Shown: in pieces, positions 11,522 to 23,339 of the stretch
Layout of the letters: each line of letters starts with the position of its first letter
How positions within the stretch are numbered: the stretch's first letter is position 1
DNA from: Capitulum mitella
Taxonomy: Eukaryota > Arthropoda > Thecostraca > Pollicipedomorpha > Pollicipedidae
Assembly (NCBI GenBank): GCA_030062745.1
Contig: CP099841.1
Coordinates: 19,347,398-19,411,397 of the forward strand
DNA length: 64,000 bases
Reading direction: 5' to 3'
Position numbers and translations under genes: made by a program
Notes under the pieces: model-generated
What the model saw: only the letters and a program-made list of their open reading frames with translations
Databases searched by the model: none
What the model was told of the DNA's origin: nothing

Positions 11522-12392
11522 CCCATTGGTTACTGTTGCGGCTGTGCTTTATTGTGGCGGAATCTGCGGTGTGTTTCGCGTCCGCATCTCTGGTGTTGGC
11601 CGCGGTAAGGCGTGCCTCCGTCATTTGGGCTGTTCTGCGTGCAAATTTCTCGTCGGTACGGTGGCCTGGTGGACTAACGCGCTGCGCAGTATCATTGTAG
11701 CTTAGAGCTCGTAGGATCTGGGCCGTGTCAGGGCAAATCGTTATGGTCTCGGCTGACGTGGAATGTTCTGGATGGCAGCCTTCCGTGCGTGCACGCAGCG
11801 ACGTGCGTGCCGCTGTCTGATCGGCTGGTGGCGGCGACCGAGGAGACGTCAGGGGCGGCTCGGGGGCGGCAGGTCAGTCCGGACCGGGGCTCAGTCAGAT
11901 AAGGACGCCCCTCTTCATTTCACCCTTGCCTCTCTTGTCGTCAGCAGTTGCAATCAACTCACGGCAAGAGAGGCAAGGGTGAAATGAAGAGGGGCGTCCC
12001 TATCTGAGTCCCGGTCTGGACTGACCTGCCCCCCTCCCCGGAGCCGCCCCTGATCTCTCCGCGGTCGTCACCACCATCCAGTCAAACGGCGGCAAGCATG
12101 TCGCTGCGGGCACACGCACGGAAAGCTGCCATCTAGAACATTCCACCTCAGCCGGGACCGTGACGATTTGCCCTGACACGGCCCCGATCCTACGACCTCT
12201 GAGCGACTATGATACTGCGCAGCGCGTTGGCCCACCAGGCCACCGTACTGACGAGAACTTTGCACGCAGAACAGCCCAAATGACGGAGGCGCGCCTCCCC
12301 GCGGCCAACACCAGAGATGCGGACGCAAAAACACCGCAGATTCCGCAACAATAAAGCACGGCCTCAATGAACAGTTACATTGCATAGGATCC
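11522..12392. mobile_element. Long-armed inverted repeat (foldback/hairpin element)
   Basis: Two arms of about 415 bp are reverse complements (well over 80% by eye) around a 27-bp spacer at 11938-11964. The inner ends CTTGCCTCTCTTG and CAAGAGAGGCAAG match exactly; the outer ends GTGCTTTATTGTGGCGGAATC and GATTCCGCAACAATAAAGCAC (each read on the plus strand, with one mismatch) pair as well. Arms are G+C-rich and carry no coherent coding frame. The structure fits a Foldback-type transposon, or two head-to-head copies of one element. Outer limits are approximate and no target duplication could be defined. Confidence 0.75.
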
Positions 12393-12480
12393 AATGAAAA
12401 CCAGAATCTATTGGCATGACCTCATTTGAGGTTGCCTGTGAGGCCACTGTTTGACCTAAAAGGGCAAAACTGTGTATCTA

Positions 12481-14035
12481 CAGTACTGGACAAATTATTA
12501 GCAATTTTTGTACATGACGTCAATTTTCATTAAAATCATTTCATATAATTCGTAACTGACAAGATATTCACCATAACTGAATTGTCAATAATCCAACAGT
12601 TTATTTAGTACTTGGTAGTACCACCTCTGGGCAGGCGCAGCGCCTGAACTCGATGTGGCATGCCTCGAATGAGGGTCTTAAATAAACGTTTAATTTTTTT
12701 CCGAGTGGAACCACTCATGAATCAGTCTTGCTACCAGTTTTGTCTTGGTCGTTGTTGGTTCACTGTGGATCTCATCTTTTAGAATGTCCCACAGACTTTC
12801 AATTGGGTTCATATCTGGGGAATTTCCGGGCCATGGCAACACAGAAATCTTGTTTTTCTCTAGCCATGCATAAACAGACTTGGCAATGTGGCATGGGGCA
12901 GAGTCCTGTTGGTATATGCATGGTTCATCTCCATACCAGTCCTGGATTGGCGGTTTCAAACGAGAGTCCATCATTTGCACATACTTCTGGGCATTCATGG
13001 TACCTTCTGCGATATGGAGTCGACTGGTACCATGAACAGAAATGGCACCTCATAACATAATTTTCTGACCGACCTTCACAGTCTTTTGCAAACATTCGGG
13101 AAGAAATTCCTCCCCTGAAGAAGAAATTCCTTCTTCTGACTGTTTGCACTCTGTCATCCAGAACCTCAAAGGTGGACTCATCACTGAAGATAACCTGAAA
13201 AGAAAAGTAAATTTTTAAAATAAAAGATTGCTACTTGACATAGGATGAATGAATCTACTTCGTAACAAATTTGAATTAGGCCTTTCAATGGACTGGAAGG
13301 ACAGAAATAAAACATGACAATGTTCTCTTTTCACTCAAGAAACATTATAAGGCAAAACAGACATACCTGAGCCCAGTCTGCCTCTGTCCAGTCTTTGTGT
13401 TGAATGGCCCAACCATACCTAGCCTTCTTCATTCGTTCAGTTAGTCGCGTCTTCTTTCTCGGGCGGTATGCCTTGAGCCCAGCAGCACAGAGTCTTCGAT
13501 TTACAGTGCGGCGGTGAACAAAGAAACCTTCACCAGCCAACTGTGTTGAAATTTTCTTGCAGGAGCCTTTCCTGTCAGACAGGGCCATGTTTACAATGCG
13601 CCTGTCCAGCCTTGAAGTTGTTATTCTCTTCCGACCACATTTACCCTTTCTTTTGGCATCAATATCCTCCCCACTATCAGTTTTTTCTTAAGACGGCTGA
13701 CTACAGTTGTAGAAACATCCAATTTCTTCGCTATTTCAGCCAGTTTAAGAGCACCGGTTTCCAGTAAAACACGTATTTGGCCTTTCTTTCTGGGACTCAA
13801 ATCACTGACACGTCCCATTTTCCACAATTTTGCCTCCGATTCACCAAAAACGTCGGTTTTTTACAAATTTTTGAGGAGCAAAAATGTTTTATGGAAAGAA
13901 AAGTAAACGAAAGTGAATCTGGAATGGATACCAATTAAACTGGTTCTCCGAAGTCCAGTTCCATGACTCAGATTTCGCAAAAAATGGCAAAAATTAACAT
14001 ATGATCAGAAATTGCTAATAATTTGTCCAGTACTG
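12481..14035 (-). mobile_element. Tc1/mariner (DD34E) transposon, full length
   Basis: 1555 bp with exact terminal inverted repeats of 27 bp, beginning CAGTACTGGACAAATTA at both ends and flanked by the TA target duplication (12479-12480 and 14036-14037). A single minus-strand transposase gene lies between them. Arms, length and catalytic spacing fit the Tc1 family. The coding region has three frameshifts and one stop, so this copy cannot make its own enzyme. Confidence 0.95.
12606..13818 (-). pseudogene. Tc1-family transposase, interrupted by an intron and inactivated
   Basis: Reading from the ATG at 13818: first helix-turn-helix (SDLSPRKKGQIR, LAEIAKKLDVSTTVVSRLKK), GRKR hinge and second DNA-binding domain (VHRRTVNRRLCAAGLKAYRP), then the catalytic region with IFSDES, QQDSAPCH and GNSPDMNPIESLW. 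The second Asp and the Glu are separated by 34 residues (DD34E). A canonical GT-AG intron of 172 bp (13195-13366) splits WAQ|VIFSDES in phase 0. Breaks: one base missing in an A-run near 13686, a short tandem duplication near 13100, a Trp-to-stop change near 13057 and one extra base in an A-run near 12697. The frame ends at a stop at 12606-12608. It encodes a nuclear cut-and-paste transposase relic. Confidence 0.9.
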
Positions 14036-14037
14036 TA

Positions 14038-16000
14038 AAAGACCAAGCTACGCTTTCATTTTTCTTTCGTTGTTCTCAAACATAGGGTTTGAAAATGGCT
14101 CGGGAAGGAGATCGTACTAGTTCCATTCCTGTATCGTGGAAGGTGGTCAAACAGCGAATACTGGCGACGGTTAAGAAATACATTTTTTGTTATTTTTTTG
14201 CAGTACAAATGGATGTTTTTCAGCCCATGTCAAACTTTTGAAACAAACCACAAATATTAACATTGCCCGTGCCCATGCTATTGTTCCCATGCATTACTGA
14301 GTGTTTAGAAAACAACATCGGAAAAAAGACATTGTGGGAAAAACCTCACCCCCGATATATTTACAACAGAGAAAATAGTGCAATCTACCGTATTGCGAGT
14401 AGCAACACAAATGAAAAAGAGACTCTCTTTCTTTTCGTAGAAACCGCACGAGTACATGTCCAGTGGTTGTCAGTTTTTAAAGCTACAAAAAGCGTTACGG
14501 ACGTGCGCTGGAAAAGTGTCACGGATGGTCGGTACCGGGCTAAGCCGGGCTGGAGCAACCACTCAGGTTATTTTTCATGTTTTTTTTTTTAAGTAAGTTC
14601 ATCCCACCTACGGCCTCACTAGGATATTCAGACGGAGAGAGCGAGCGAAGCAAGTGAACGTAGCCATGCATACAATCGATGCAAACCAGAGCTCCGAATG
14701 CTTGCTTGCTTGAATGTAGTTTGCAGATAACTCTTACTTCACGCTTGCTTGATCAAGAGCATTGGAACGCGTGGAAATGCCTGAAACCCTGGCAGTGCTT
14801 AGACTATACCTAACCGTTTTCTGATGATGGCCATACATCCCCTCACTGGTTATTTTCAGACACCAAAATTGCGGTCCATGAATTAAATATAAAACATACA
14901 GTTTATAAGAAAAATAACTTCGATCTCTAAAAAGCGACGATCTAACGTGTTTGCAGACTGCTTCGCATAAAACACGTGTGATTTAGCATAAGTTATTTTC
15001 TGCATCTCACATCTCCGTTACGCAGTTACTCAGCATAAAACAAAATGCGAAAGCCCGTTTACTTAACCAGCAGCAGTTTTATTTTCTTCATTGAGAGTCT
15101 TCATGTGGTCAAGCAAATTTATACACTACGTTGGTGCGTTCGAGGAAGGTAATACCTTTTGACATGTACGATAATATGAATCGTCCTGTGTACCAATTGA
15201 GTATATATATGCATGCAAATTACATCTATGTAAACGTCTTATATCTATGTGTTATTTGTATATACATGTGTATATAGTTTGAGGATAATGAGGTCCAAGC
15301 GTCCTTTCATCCGAGGCTTGTCAAAAATGCTGATTTCTTGTCGGACTTCAGTAGCTTTATCTCATGACTGTCAAGAAAAGCAAAGCAAAAATGGCGTTGT
15401 GTGGCACAGTATTCTCAGGGACATATTTGTCCAACATTCACTTCGGTGACTATAACTTTGGGAACTGTCCCCCGCCGGTACGTCAATAACAGTGTGCGAA
15501 ACGACTCTACTGGTGCCGCTTGTCGCAAAGCCCGAGGCTAGCGACTCGCAGGTACAATTTGCGGGGAAGGACCGGGTCCGAAGCATTCATGGAACGGTGC
15601 GGCTCAGCCCATCTCTCTGAGATTGTCGGCTTCCCCTCGGTGTGTTTTCCAAACCCTTTTCGTTGTTGTGACGGGATTACCCACATTTCCAGATGTCATT
15701 TTCCGCGGATTACGGCACCCCTTTCTCCGCTTCCCGATCTGGAGGCCGGCTGGCCCGATTGTGCTGCCACCGTGCGGCATGCGGTTCCAACTATCGCTTC
15801 GCGAACACAAACGATGATAGAGGTGCAGACTACAATGCCATAGAACCATAGCATGTTGCATCCAGTTACCTACTGTGTTAAAGTAAACCTTCCCAAAGTT
15901 TCTTGTTCATTTGCCTTACAACGCAAAACTGTGTCTTTTTCATTTCGAATCACAAATGCTTGATCGCCGTCAGGCGTTAGCGGACTCGATGCCGTGCCCC
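14038..16000. other. Intergenic DNA, nothing recognised
   Basis: A+T-rich to balanced sequence. Short open frames only, none with convincing similarity or paired splice sites. Confidence 0.5.
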
Positions 16001-16009
16001 AGATGTAAA

Positions 16010-16600
16010 TTTCTGCAGCTCTAACCGGCCGGGTCGGGTCGGGAAGGTGCGCAGGGCAGCGCCGGGCCGCCGTCTGCCGTTCGCGACCGGGGTAGTCGAC
16101 GCAGGAGGCCCGACAGGAGACCGGGGCGAAGCGCGGCTCGACCTGATCTCAGCCCTCCCGACTCCAGAGCAGACGCCTCGCAGCCCAGCCACCATGCCGG
16201 CCACGTCCATGGAGTGGGTGAGTGCCGCGCCGCGCAGAGGCGCGCCCAGGCCCCGCTCCAGGGGGTCCCAGGGCGGCGAGAGCGGGGATTTGCTGGGTCT
16301 CAAACTTTCATTTAAACGGCAGAGGTGCTGCCGCCCAGGATTTCTGGGGTCTAGTTTGCGGTCGCCAATTGTGTGGTAATCTGCCGTCCGTCTTGTGCCA
16401 TCGCAGTGCAGACAAATTATTAGGCACGGGATATGCTGGCCGGCGGTGCACTTAAACAGAACTACGGCTTCGAGGAAAGCTGGGCGCGTGACCCGAGTTT
16501 CGCGTCGGTCCTCGCCTCGGGCAGCTGCAGGCGCCAAATGGTCGGGAGGATCGAAATGGTGGAAATTGTCGTCATCTTCATCACGGAATAAATTTATATT
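16010..16600. promoter_or_regulatory. CpG-rich island, possible promoter region
   Basis: About 0.6 kb of G+C-rich, CpG-dense sequence standing out from its surroundings and containing the candidate first exon at 16194. Possible upstream promoter for the BTB-Kelch gene or for an unrecognised transcript. Confidence 0.4.
16194..16217 (+). CDS. Candidate alternative first coding exon (MPATSMEW) for the BTB-Kelch gene
   Basis: A near-perfect Kozak context (GCCACCATGC) opens eight codons ending at an excellent donor, TGG|GTGAGT, in phase 0. The first certain exon of the downstream plus-strand BTB-Kelch gene (30791) starts in phase 0 with GTG CCG ACC GCA GAG before its own ATG, so splicing would give an in-frame N-terminal extension. 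The distance, 14.6 kb, is long but possible. Inferred from signals only; no homology supports eight residues. Confidence 0.3.
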
Positions 16601-17222
16601 TATAACCATGATTTTGGTAACAGAAGGTCCATAACTGTTTTGCCTGCATGTCCCTAGGTCGAGACACACACATGACGATGCAGTTAGGAAGTGGCGAGAA
16701 CCGATTTTATCGTGATGGAAAAAATCGCGAACACGAGAGCTCTGAAAACCCACAAACCGAAATGGCCTAAGACTGCTGTGCGATACCGTGGGAAGTTTTC
16801 TGTAAGGGTTTTTGGCATACCTGGTTTTTTGCAGTTTGTACTGTTCTTTGGCTTTTGATTATCCGTGGTTTTGGTTATGAAGTTAGACTCAAGCTTCACA
16901 TCACAGCATTTTATGGCATTTGAATTTGTTTTGGTCGATCATTTGAGCCTATAATGTCATGTTTTGTTATATGCGGCGATTTGGGAAAGTTTCTTCCTGA
17001 TCTGCATGGCATGCGTAAGCTTCCAAAAGTGGCTTCAGGGTGAGATTAATTCTAACTTTTACCATGTGCATAAAGATTTGGGTCATTTCGGATTACAATA
17101 TGCCTGAAGAAATCAATACTGGCAAAGTTTTAAAGCGATTTCTTGCGAATACCCTTGGTTTCTTACTGAACCATGTGCTGTTGCCAGCTCCCTGCGCGCC
17201 GTCACGAACGGACGCAGCAAAT

Positions 17223-17270
17223 GAATAGAACAGTACAGAACAGAACAGGACGGAACAGAACGGCAGAAAA
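17223..17270. repeat. Short imperfect (ACAGA)n repeat
   Basis: Repeated AACAG/CAGAA pentamers (GAACAGTACAGAACAGAACA...) over about 48 bp. Confidence 0.6.
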
Positions 17271-18829
17271 CCCGTATTGCGTGGTATCTGCGAGTGACCT
17301 AATGATACGGATACTGACTAATGACAATGTTATTTGTGCTCCGAGATATTTGTCAATAGCACGAGATCTATCCGATGACAGGGTTGAAAACATGATCATC
17401 GTTTTTTTTTGGTCAGCCGGCTCTATTTCTGAACTTAGATTGAGATCGACTCAACCTGAAGATTCCGTTTACGGGTGTTTAGACGTGCGTGGTTCAGTTT
17501 TCCCTGGCATTTCTAAAAAAGATGTTTTTCGCGTTTGCCCTTTCCGTCGTCCTTTGTAGAGATTGGGAAAAAACTAACGCGTTTGACGCGTGTGTCAAAC
17601 CCTCACTGCAATAATGGATTGTCTGTTCTGGACAGATGTCAATGCGATCACATCCTTGCATAGTCCTGGTGTTGACATCGGAGGTTGGTGTAATAGTATC
17701 CTTGGAAAGTTTCTATGTTAATATGAAAGGTCGACCTAGTCATGTTCTTTGTTCGGCCTCGTGTTTATTTCAGACATGAGGCGTTCATATCCCTAGACTT
17801 TGGTCATGTGAATATAAGAGCCTAATGCGACCAGATCTTTAGGTGGTTGTTTTATTTATGTCAGAAACTTGTGCGGCCACCGCGCTGGAAAACCTCATAC
17901 AACGTAGTTTGCGCCCTGTGACGTGAGAACGACATTCATAGCCGGCTGTCGCGACCTACAAATGGCTGCAGTTAGTCCGGCCGCTGAACAAATGACCAGG
18001 CTCTCCGGACCGGCTGAAAACTTTAGCGGGCTGTGGCAGCCTCCGTGAGCCAGCGCAGATCGATGCAGCTGTCCAGAGCGGGCTGGGGGGGGGGGGCTGC
18101 ATCACCGTCAGCAGGGCGCGCCTGAAGGGGCTGGCGGCGTGCCGTGCGGGGCTGACAGAGGAGGGGAGGAGGGCTGCCTTTGCGCCTCCGTCCCGATGTC
18201 CGGCGGCCCGTGAAGCAGTGTCGGCGCCTGATGCTGCCGGCTCCGGTCTGCTGGACTGTAGTTGGGCCCTGTTCGGGATAGCCGGACCGCCGGGCGCCGC
18301 TGAGCCGGTCTGCCCGTCAAAATACAACCAACAGTAACCGTAACAGTGACAGCAGCAGTAAATCAGGAACTGCGTTTTTGTACTGCACATCCAGTAAACA
18401 AGGCCTGTCCAAGTGTGCCGAAATGTCATTATAATTAATAAAATTCTAGATTTCCAAATAAATGAAAATGTTTGGCACTCAGAGGCATAATTTGATGAGG
18501 CATGTCATTGGTGAGGGGTTTGTGACGATGCCATGCCAACTTGGCCGCTGAATCTTGTCCGTGATGATGCACGTGGCTGCGATTTAGACTGGAACGGACC
18601 GTCTGGTCCAGATGTGTCTGGGTTTCGAAGAAAGTTGGCTACCCCATGAGCCAAATTGGCACGAAGCATACCACCCCGTCGCCCCCCCCCCCCCCATCGG
18701 CAGGTGATCTGCAGTGTTCTCACCAAGCGACCAGCCCCGCCTGCCTTGAAATCGCGTTTCGTGTTGCTACGAAAATAATGGAATGATACGAACCTTAGCA
18801 ACCAGATCGGGCAGCCAAATACGGTCGGC

Positions 18830-19620
18830 GGCCCTGTGACCGTTCTCTTCGGGCCCATTCAAAGCGGCGCCAGCGATCGCTGGCCAGATAAGGCCGTCGC
18901 CGGTTCCGCCCGACCCGGAGACAGAGCGGGGCGCGCCAGGACCTGTCTGGAACCGTTCGCCGTGGCGCCGCCGCCGCCGCTGTCTGGCTCGGGAGAAATC
19001 TCCTGGAGACGCACCTCGTGACCTGGCTGGGTGACAACCGCTCTCCCAGCCTGCGCTGGTCGGCGGGCGGGTCAGCTGTTCGTGCCGGCATCAGCGGATC
19101 GCGAGATTCCGTGGGAGTCAGACGCCGTCTTCTGAGGTGCTGTCCGTCGGCCAAAACGGAGTCCAGCGAAGCGCTGCCTGAGAGCGGCCAGCGTGCGCCA
19201 TCGGGCCACCGCGGCCACAGTTCCGCGTTCCTCATCCCCCGGGGTCTGAGTGTCGCTTGCCCTGGCGCCCGAACCATTCAGACGCGTCCGTTTGGGTTGG
19301 CGGGCCGGCCCGGCGCGCGCGAGCCGTTTCCGGGAAGTGTTCGGCTGGCTGCAGCCGAGTCCACGTCACCGCCGCCGTCCGATCCGCGACCTGTTGCGCA
19401 AGGCGCCCGCCAGCTCCCCGCCGGGCGTCTGTCGGCTGCGTCGGCCGGCCTGGGCCCGACCGCGGCGGCCGCCCAGCCAGATCCGCCGCCCGTCGGCGGT
19501 CGCCGGGTCACCGGCCGCGAACAGGGCCGCCGAGCGCCCCAGGCAACTGGTGACCTCGCGTCTTGCAGAACGCGCTGTTGCCAACCGAGTGTGGTTGCCC
19601 CGTGTCGGCGACTGGCGCGT
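18830..19620. promoter_or_regulatory. CpG-rich island
   Basis: G+C- and CpG-rich block with long overlapping open frames on both strands, as expected from composition alone. No splice-bounded exon with recognisable product. May be a promoter or enhancer island. Confidence 0.35.
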
Positions 19621-21169
19621 GCTGCGTGATGCCGGGAGTTGGTCTCCTGTTCGGGCGTTTTTCGCTCTTGCCACGGCTGTTTTTCATTTTCAGACCTCGT
19701 GTTCGGAAAAGGGCGTTTGGGGACAAGTTGCTGGGAAAAGTAGTTTGTCATGGGTGTTATTGCAAGTGATTTGTGTCGACTTGGCAGTTGACTCTTCTGG
19801 ACTGCTGTTACGCAGTGCTGTGATTTTGTGGGGCATTGTCCACTGCCGCCCCCAGCGCCACTTTGGTTTCGTTTCTGTTGCGTTCCCTTGTGTTCGTTTC
19901 CTGAAATTTTGTATATGTGCTATTTTTTCGGTCAGCCTGGCAGTGAGCCAATGAAAACTAGAGGAGCTGCGCCATTCACCTAGCTTGAATAGGAGTGTTT
20001 TATTCTCAGAGGAATATTAGCAAGGCTGCTGGTTTTGGCTCACGTACGACTGGTCCACACCGAGAAGTGACGTTTTGTTGCGCAAACAACTCCGTAGTTG
20101 CGACATCGGAAGCAGAGCTCTTCTGTGACGAGCAGCCATGGGTGTTTAAACAACGAATGTGATAACTGAGTTAAGAGCGCACAAGCACGTGACCAGTTGC
20201 GACACTGAAATGGGCTTATTTTTCACAGCTGATAGCACATGGCGCCATCGTAGAATGCGCATATGTCGTGTGTTTCGTCAGGACCTGGCATCGTTGCATC
20301 AGCCTTCGTCGAGGTTTCCCATTATTATTTTTTCTTTACAATATTTAAGTGTGTCCCCATTCCTCATATTACTTTTACTGTGTTTAGAATATGTGTGCAT
20401 AGAGCTCGGTTTGTCGCCTGTCCTCTCCTTTTTTACGTTTAAGAAATGAATCTAGCTCAATTAAATTTCCTTTTCACGTAGTAATGGCGATGCTTTGTAT
20501 CTTACAAGGGATGTAGTTAGTCCCATTCTGCTGGTATCTAACTGTTTTGCGGATCGCCTGTTAATGGTACTGCGGTTCGTGGTGTAATTTAATATGTGCC
20601 ATTCAAATGAGTTTCACCACGACAAAATCCAGAGTTTCTCACAAATACAGTCGTTCAGAGCGGTTGATCCTTTGTGTTGTCCTAGGTGGTTTATCAAGTG
20701 TTCGTGTTACTGCCACCTCGTTACATGATTTCAGAGGTACTGTGATTGGTAATTGATGTGATGATTGTGATACCTGATTGTGAGACAAGGCGGCTCTGGG
20801 TCTCTTCTGGGATACATGTTCGGAATAGATCATGTCCGACCAGATTGCCACCACTGTAAAGGATTGATTCATTTTTCATGTTAGAGATTGTTCTGGTGGA
20901 GTGTTTTTGCCTGAGCACAATTCTCCACCGAACTTCCCAACTTCTCGTTCGTACAGTCCTTCGCTCGTATCTGCGTGAACATTTTCCCATTCCACACCAC
21001 AAGCTTACGCGCAAGGCTATGTGCTAGTCCTCACGGGTTTGTCAAGTAAAGTGCTATTTAACACCCAAAAACTTCATATGAGCCTCCTGTGGAACGTTGC
21101 TGTTCATTGAACGTGCTCGTAACGCTGAGGGAACTCCGCCATCGACATGGTGACCATAGCGTTTTCGGC

Positions 21170-22340
21170 CCACCGCTTTCAACCTCGCCGTGTTCACCTC
21201 TGGGGCGGCTGGCTCAAACTGGTTTGAACCGGTGCGGCCTCGCCATCGCGCGGTGTTCGGCGGAATAAATGGTGTTCGTCTGCCGGCCGAGCTTGTTTGT
21301 CAGTGACGGCGGGTCTTGTTTGCACACCCGTCGGCGAGCCGGCTCATCGCGTGGTGAGCCGCTCCACCTGTGGCCGCTCACAGCGCCGGTGAGAGTCCCT
21401 GAGCGCGAGCGGCCCGTGTCGCCCGGCTGTGGCGCGCGCGTGTGTACGGGCCGGGCGGATGTATTGATCAGGCGGCGGCGGCTGCGCGGTGGGTCTGTCG
21501 CCGGCCGGGCGGCCGGGGCCGGCCAGTGCTGGCGGCGCCGCGGACGGCCCGGCGCCACCGCTGCGCCCGGCCCACCGCTGCACGGCCAGTCCGCCGCCGG
21601 CCGGCCAACAGGCCGCCATGGAGCTCGTCGAGGGCCTGCCGCCTCCGACCCAGCCCAGAGACCGGCCAATCGTAAGCAGTCCGACCGCCTGAGAGGCACG
21701 GTCGGCTTGTGCCGCGCACAACTCTCTTGGTCTGCTCGGTCGGGGTCGGCCTGCCGCGGCCCGCGGTCGCTCTTTCTCGGGAGCAGAATTGGGCCACATA
21801 CGTGTATACGCCATACGCCCGGCTCTGGATGCACACTTGTCTGCAGGGGCCAAGCTCGGCAGCCGCGAATCTGTAGCTGATTCGCACGTTTGCGATTTTG
21901 CGCGTCGACGTCGTTTACCCACATCACGGACAACTTTTCGAGGCATTTCGACCGGACTTTTGTCACTGCCTGGCCGACGCAGTCTGCCGAGGATGTATTT
22001 GCAGCGCCGCGTCTCTCTGTCTCTCCACTCCGTCCGCTCCAGACTCGTTACGGGCTGTCCGAGGCCGTCCTCCTTTCGCTCGAATCTAGAGCATTCGCCA
22101 GGTCATTCGCCCTTCCACCCAGTCGGGGTAATGTTGATCGGCACGGGATAAGGTCGGCCGACCGGCCGCAGAGCCGTGCCGGGGGCGGCGTCATTAAGCT
22201 CGGGCCGGCCCTCGTCGGCCGCACCCCAATCTCCGGTCAACCTGTCTAACCGGCCCAGAATCGACCCGCGGCCATGGCGACGTCCGAGAACGGCTTCCCT
22301 CCGACCAAACGGAGCAGAGCGGCCGGAGCTGTGTGGGCGG
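21170..22340. promoter_or_regulatory. CpG-rich island with two candidate first exons
   Basis: About 1.2 kb of dense CpG containing two ATGs in strong Kozak context: GCCGCCATGG at 21618 and GCGGCCATGG at 22274. Of the islands upstream of the BTB-Kelch gene it looks most like a genuine promoter, about 9 kb before the first certain exon. Confidence 0.45.
21618..21671 (+). CDS. Candidate first coding exon (MELVEGLPPPTQPRDRPI) for the BTB-Kelch gene
   Basis: A perfect Kozak start (GCCGCCATGG) leads through 18 codons to a good donor, ATC|GTAAGC, in phase 0. The phase matches the 30791 exon of the BTB-Kelch gene, so splicing gives an in-frame extension before VPTAEMLGDD. The surrounding CpG island fits a promoter-proximal exon. 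It competes with the 16194 candidate; both could be alternative promoters. No homology evidence. Confidence 0.35.
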
Positions 22341-22370
22341 CAGATAACGCAGTGGGACAGAGTGAATATT
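22274..22370 (+). other. Weak candidate first exon (MATSENGFPPTKRSRAAGA)
   Basis: The ATG at 22274 has good context and encodes a basic, protein-like start, but available donors are poor: GCT|GTGTGG in phase 0 and CAGA|GTGAAT in phase 1. Listed only as a possibility. Confidence 0.12.
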
Positions 22371-22379
22371 AGTTCTTGG

Positions 22380-23330
22380 GTTGATATTTGTGCCCCTCAT
22401 AAGCACACGATCCCAGCAAGACACGTTTTTGGTGCGGCCTGGAGCGGGGTTGGGAGGCATTACCTCCCAGTTTAATGCACCATGATCTTTTTTGACGCTG
22501 CTGTCTAATCGAATGGTTTATTAACCGGCCAGGACTGGAGACAAGAGCATACGTCTGCACGGCGATGGTTTCCGCTGCGATTTGTTTGTTTGTCAAATTG
22601 AATCATTCGTACTAGCGACATTTACGCCCCGTTAGCAGAAAGATTCGTGACACAACCTCTTAACACGAGTCGAACATGTACCATGATTGTTGCAAGCGGA
22701 GTGTGAAACGCTCTAGCATGAGCTAATGATGGGTTGGCAAGTACACTGAGCCAATATATTTACATGATGCTTGTTGTCCAGCCTGGCATCAAAGATTGAA
22801 AGCGACATTTGAACGGAAGCTGGCTCAATAGGTTTGATGTAAAATTACGTTATCACTTGCATATCCACAATTGAGAACCGCTTGTTATTTTTTTTTAAGT
22901 CAGATGTTCCAGTTTCCAGTAGTTGTGTGTGCGTACATGGATGGCTGAAATCCACTTATGTTCTCTAAAAGACGAAAAACCACAACTGCCGCTTAGCTTT
23001 TCTTTACATTTGAGTGAAGTGACGCCATTTTTGCGAATCTGAACGAATTTCGGTCGGTTTAGGCTGCCAGATTTGAGTTTATTTTCAGTACTGCATTGTA
23101 AGATATCGCAGGTGCGACCAGATGTGGGTTTGTAGAAATGCCAAAGCGTATTGTCGAGCGCAATATCCACGACACGGACCTCCACCCGCCTCCCAATGCG
23201 ATGCGTGAGTTTATGGTTTAGGTCCAAGGCCACATGTGCCCATTTCTAATCTTGATTAAATTAGCATGGCGGATGGCACGTTTGAAGGCGTTTCGTCTGC
23301 GAGTCATCCGGAGGACAGACTTTGTATTTC
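22380..23330. other. Intergenic DNA, nothing recognised
   Basis: A+T-rich to balanced sequence between two CpG-rich blocks. No exon or repeat seen. Confidence 0.5.
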
Positions 23331-23339
23331 GTTTTCAAA

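Noticed and set aside
21269..21966. Overlapping ~200-250-codon frames on both strands
   Set aside because: CpG-island composition; only the short Kozak-donor exon at 21618 is retained as a candidate.
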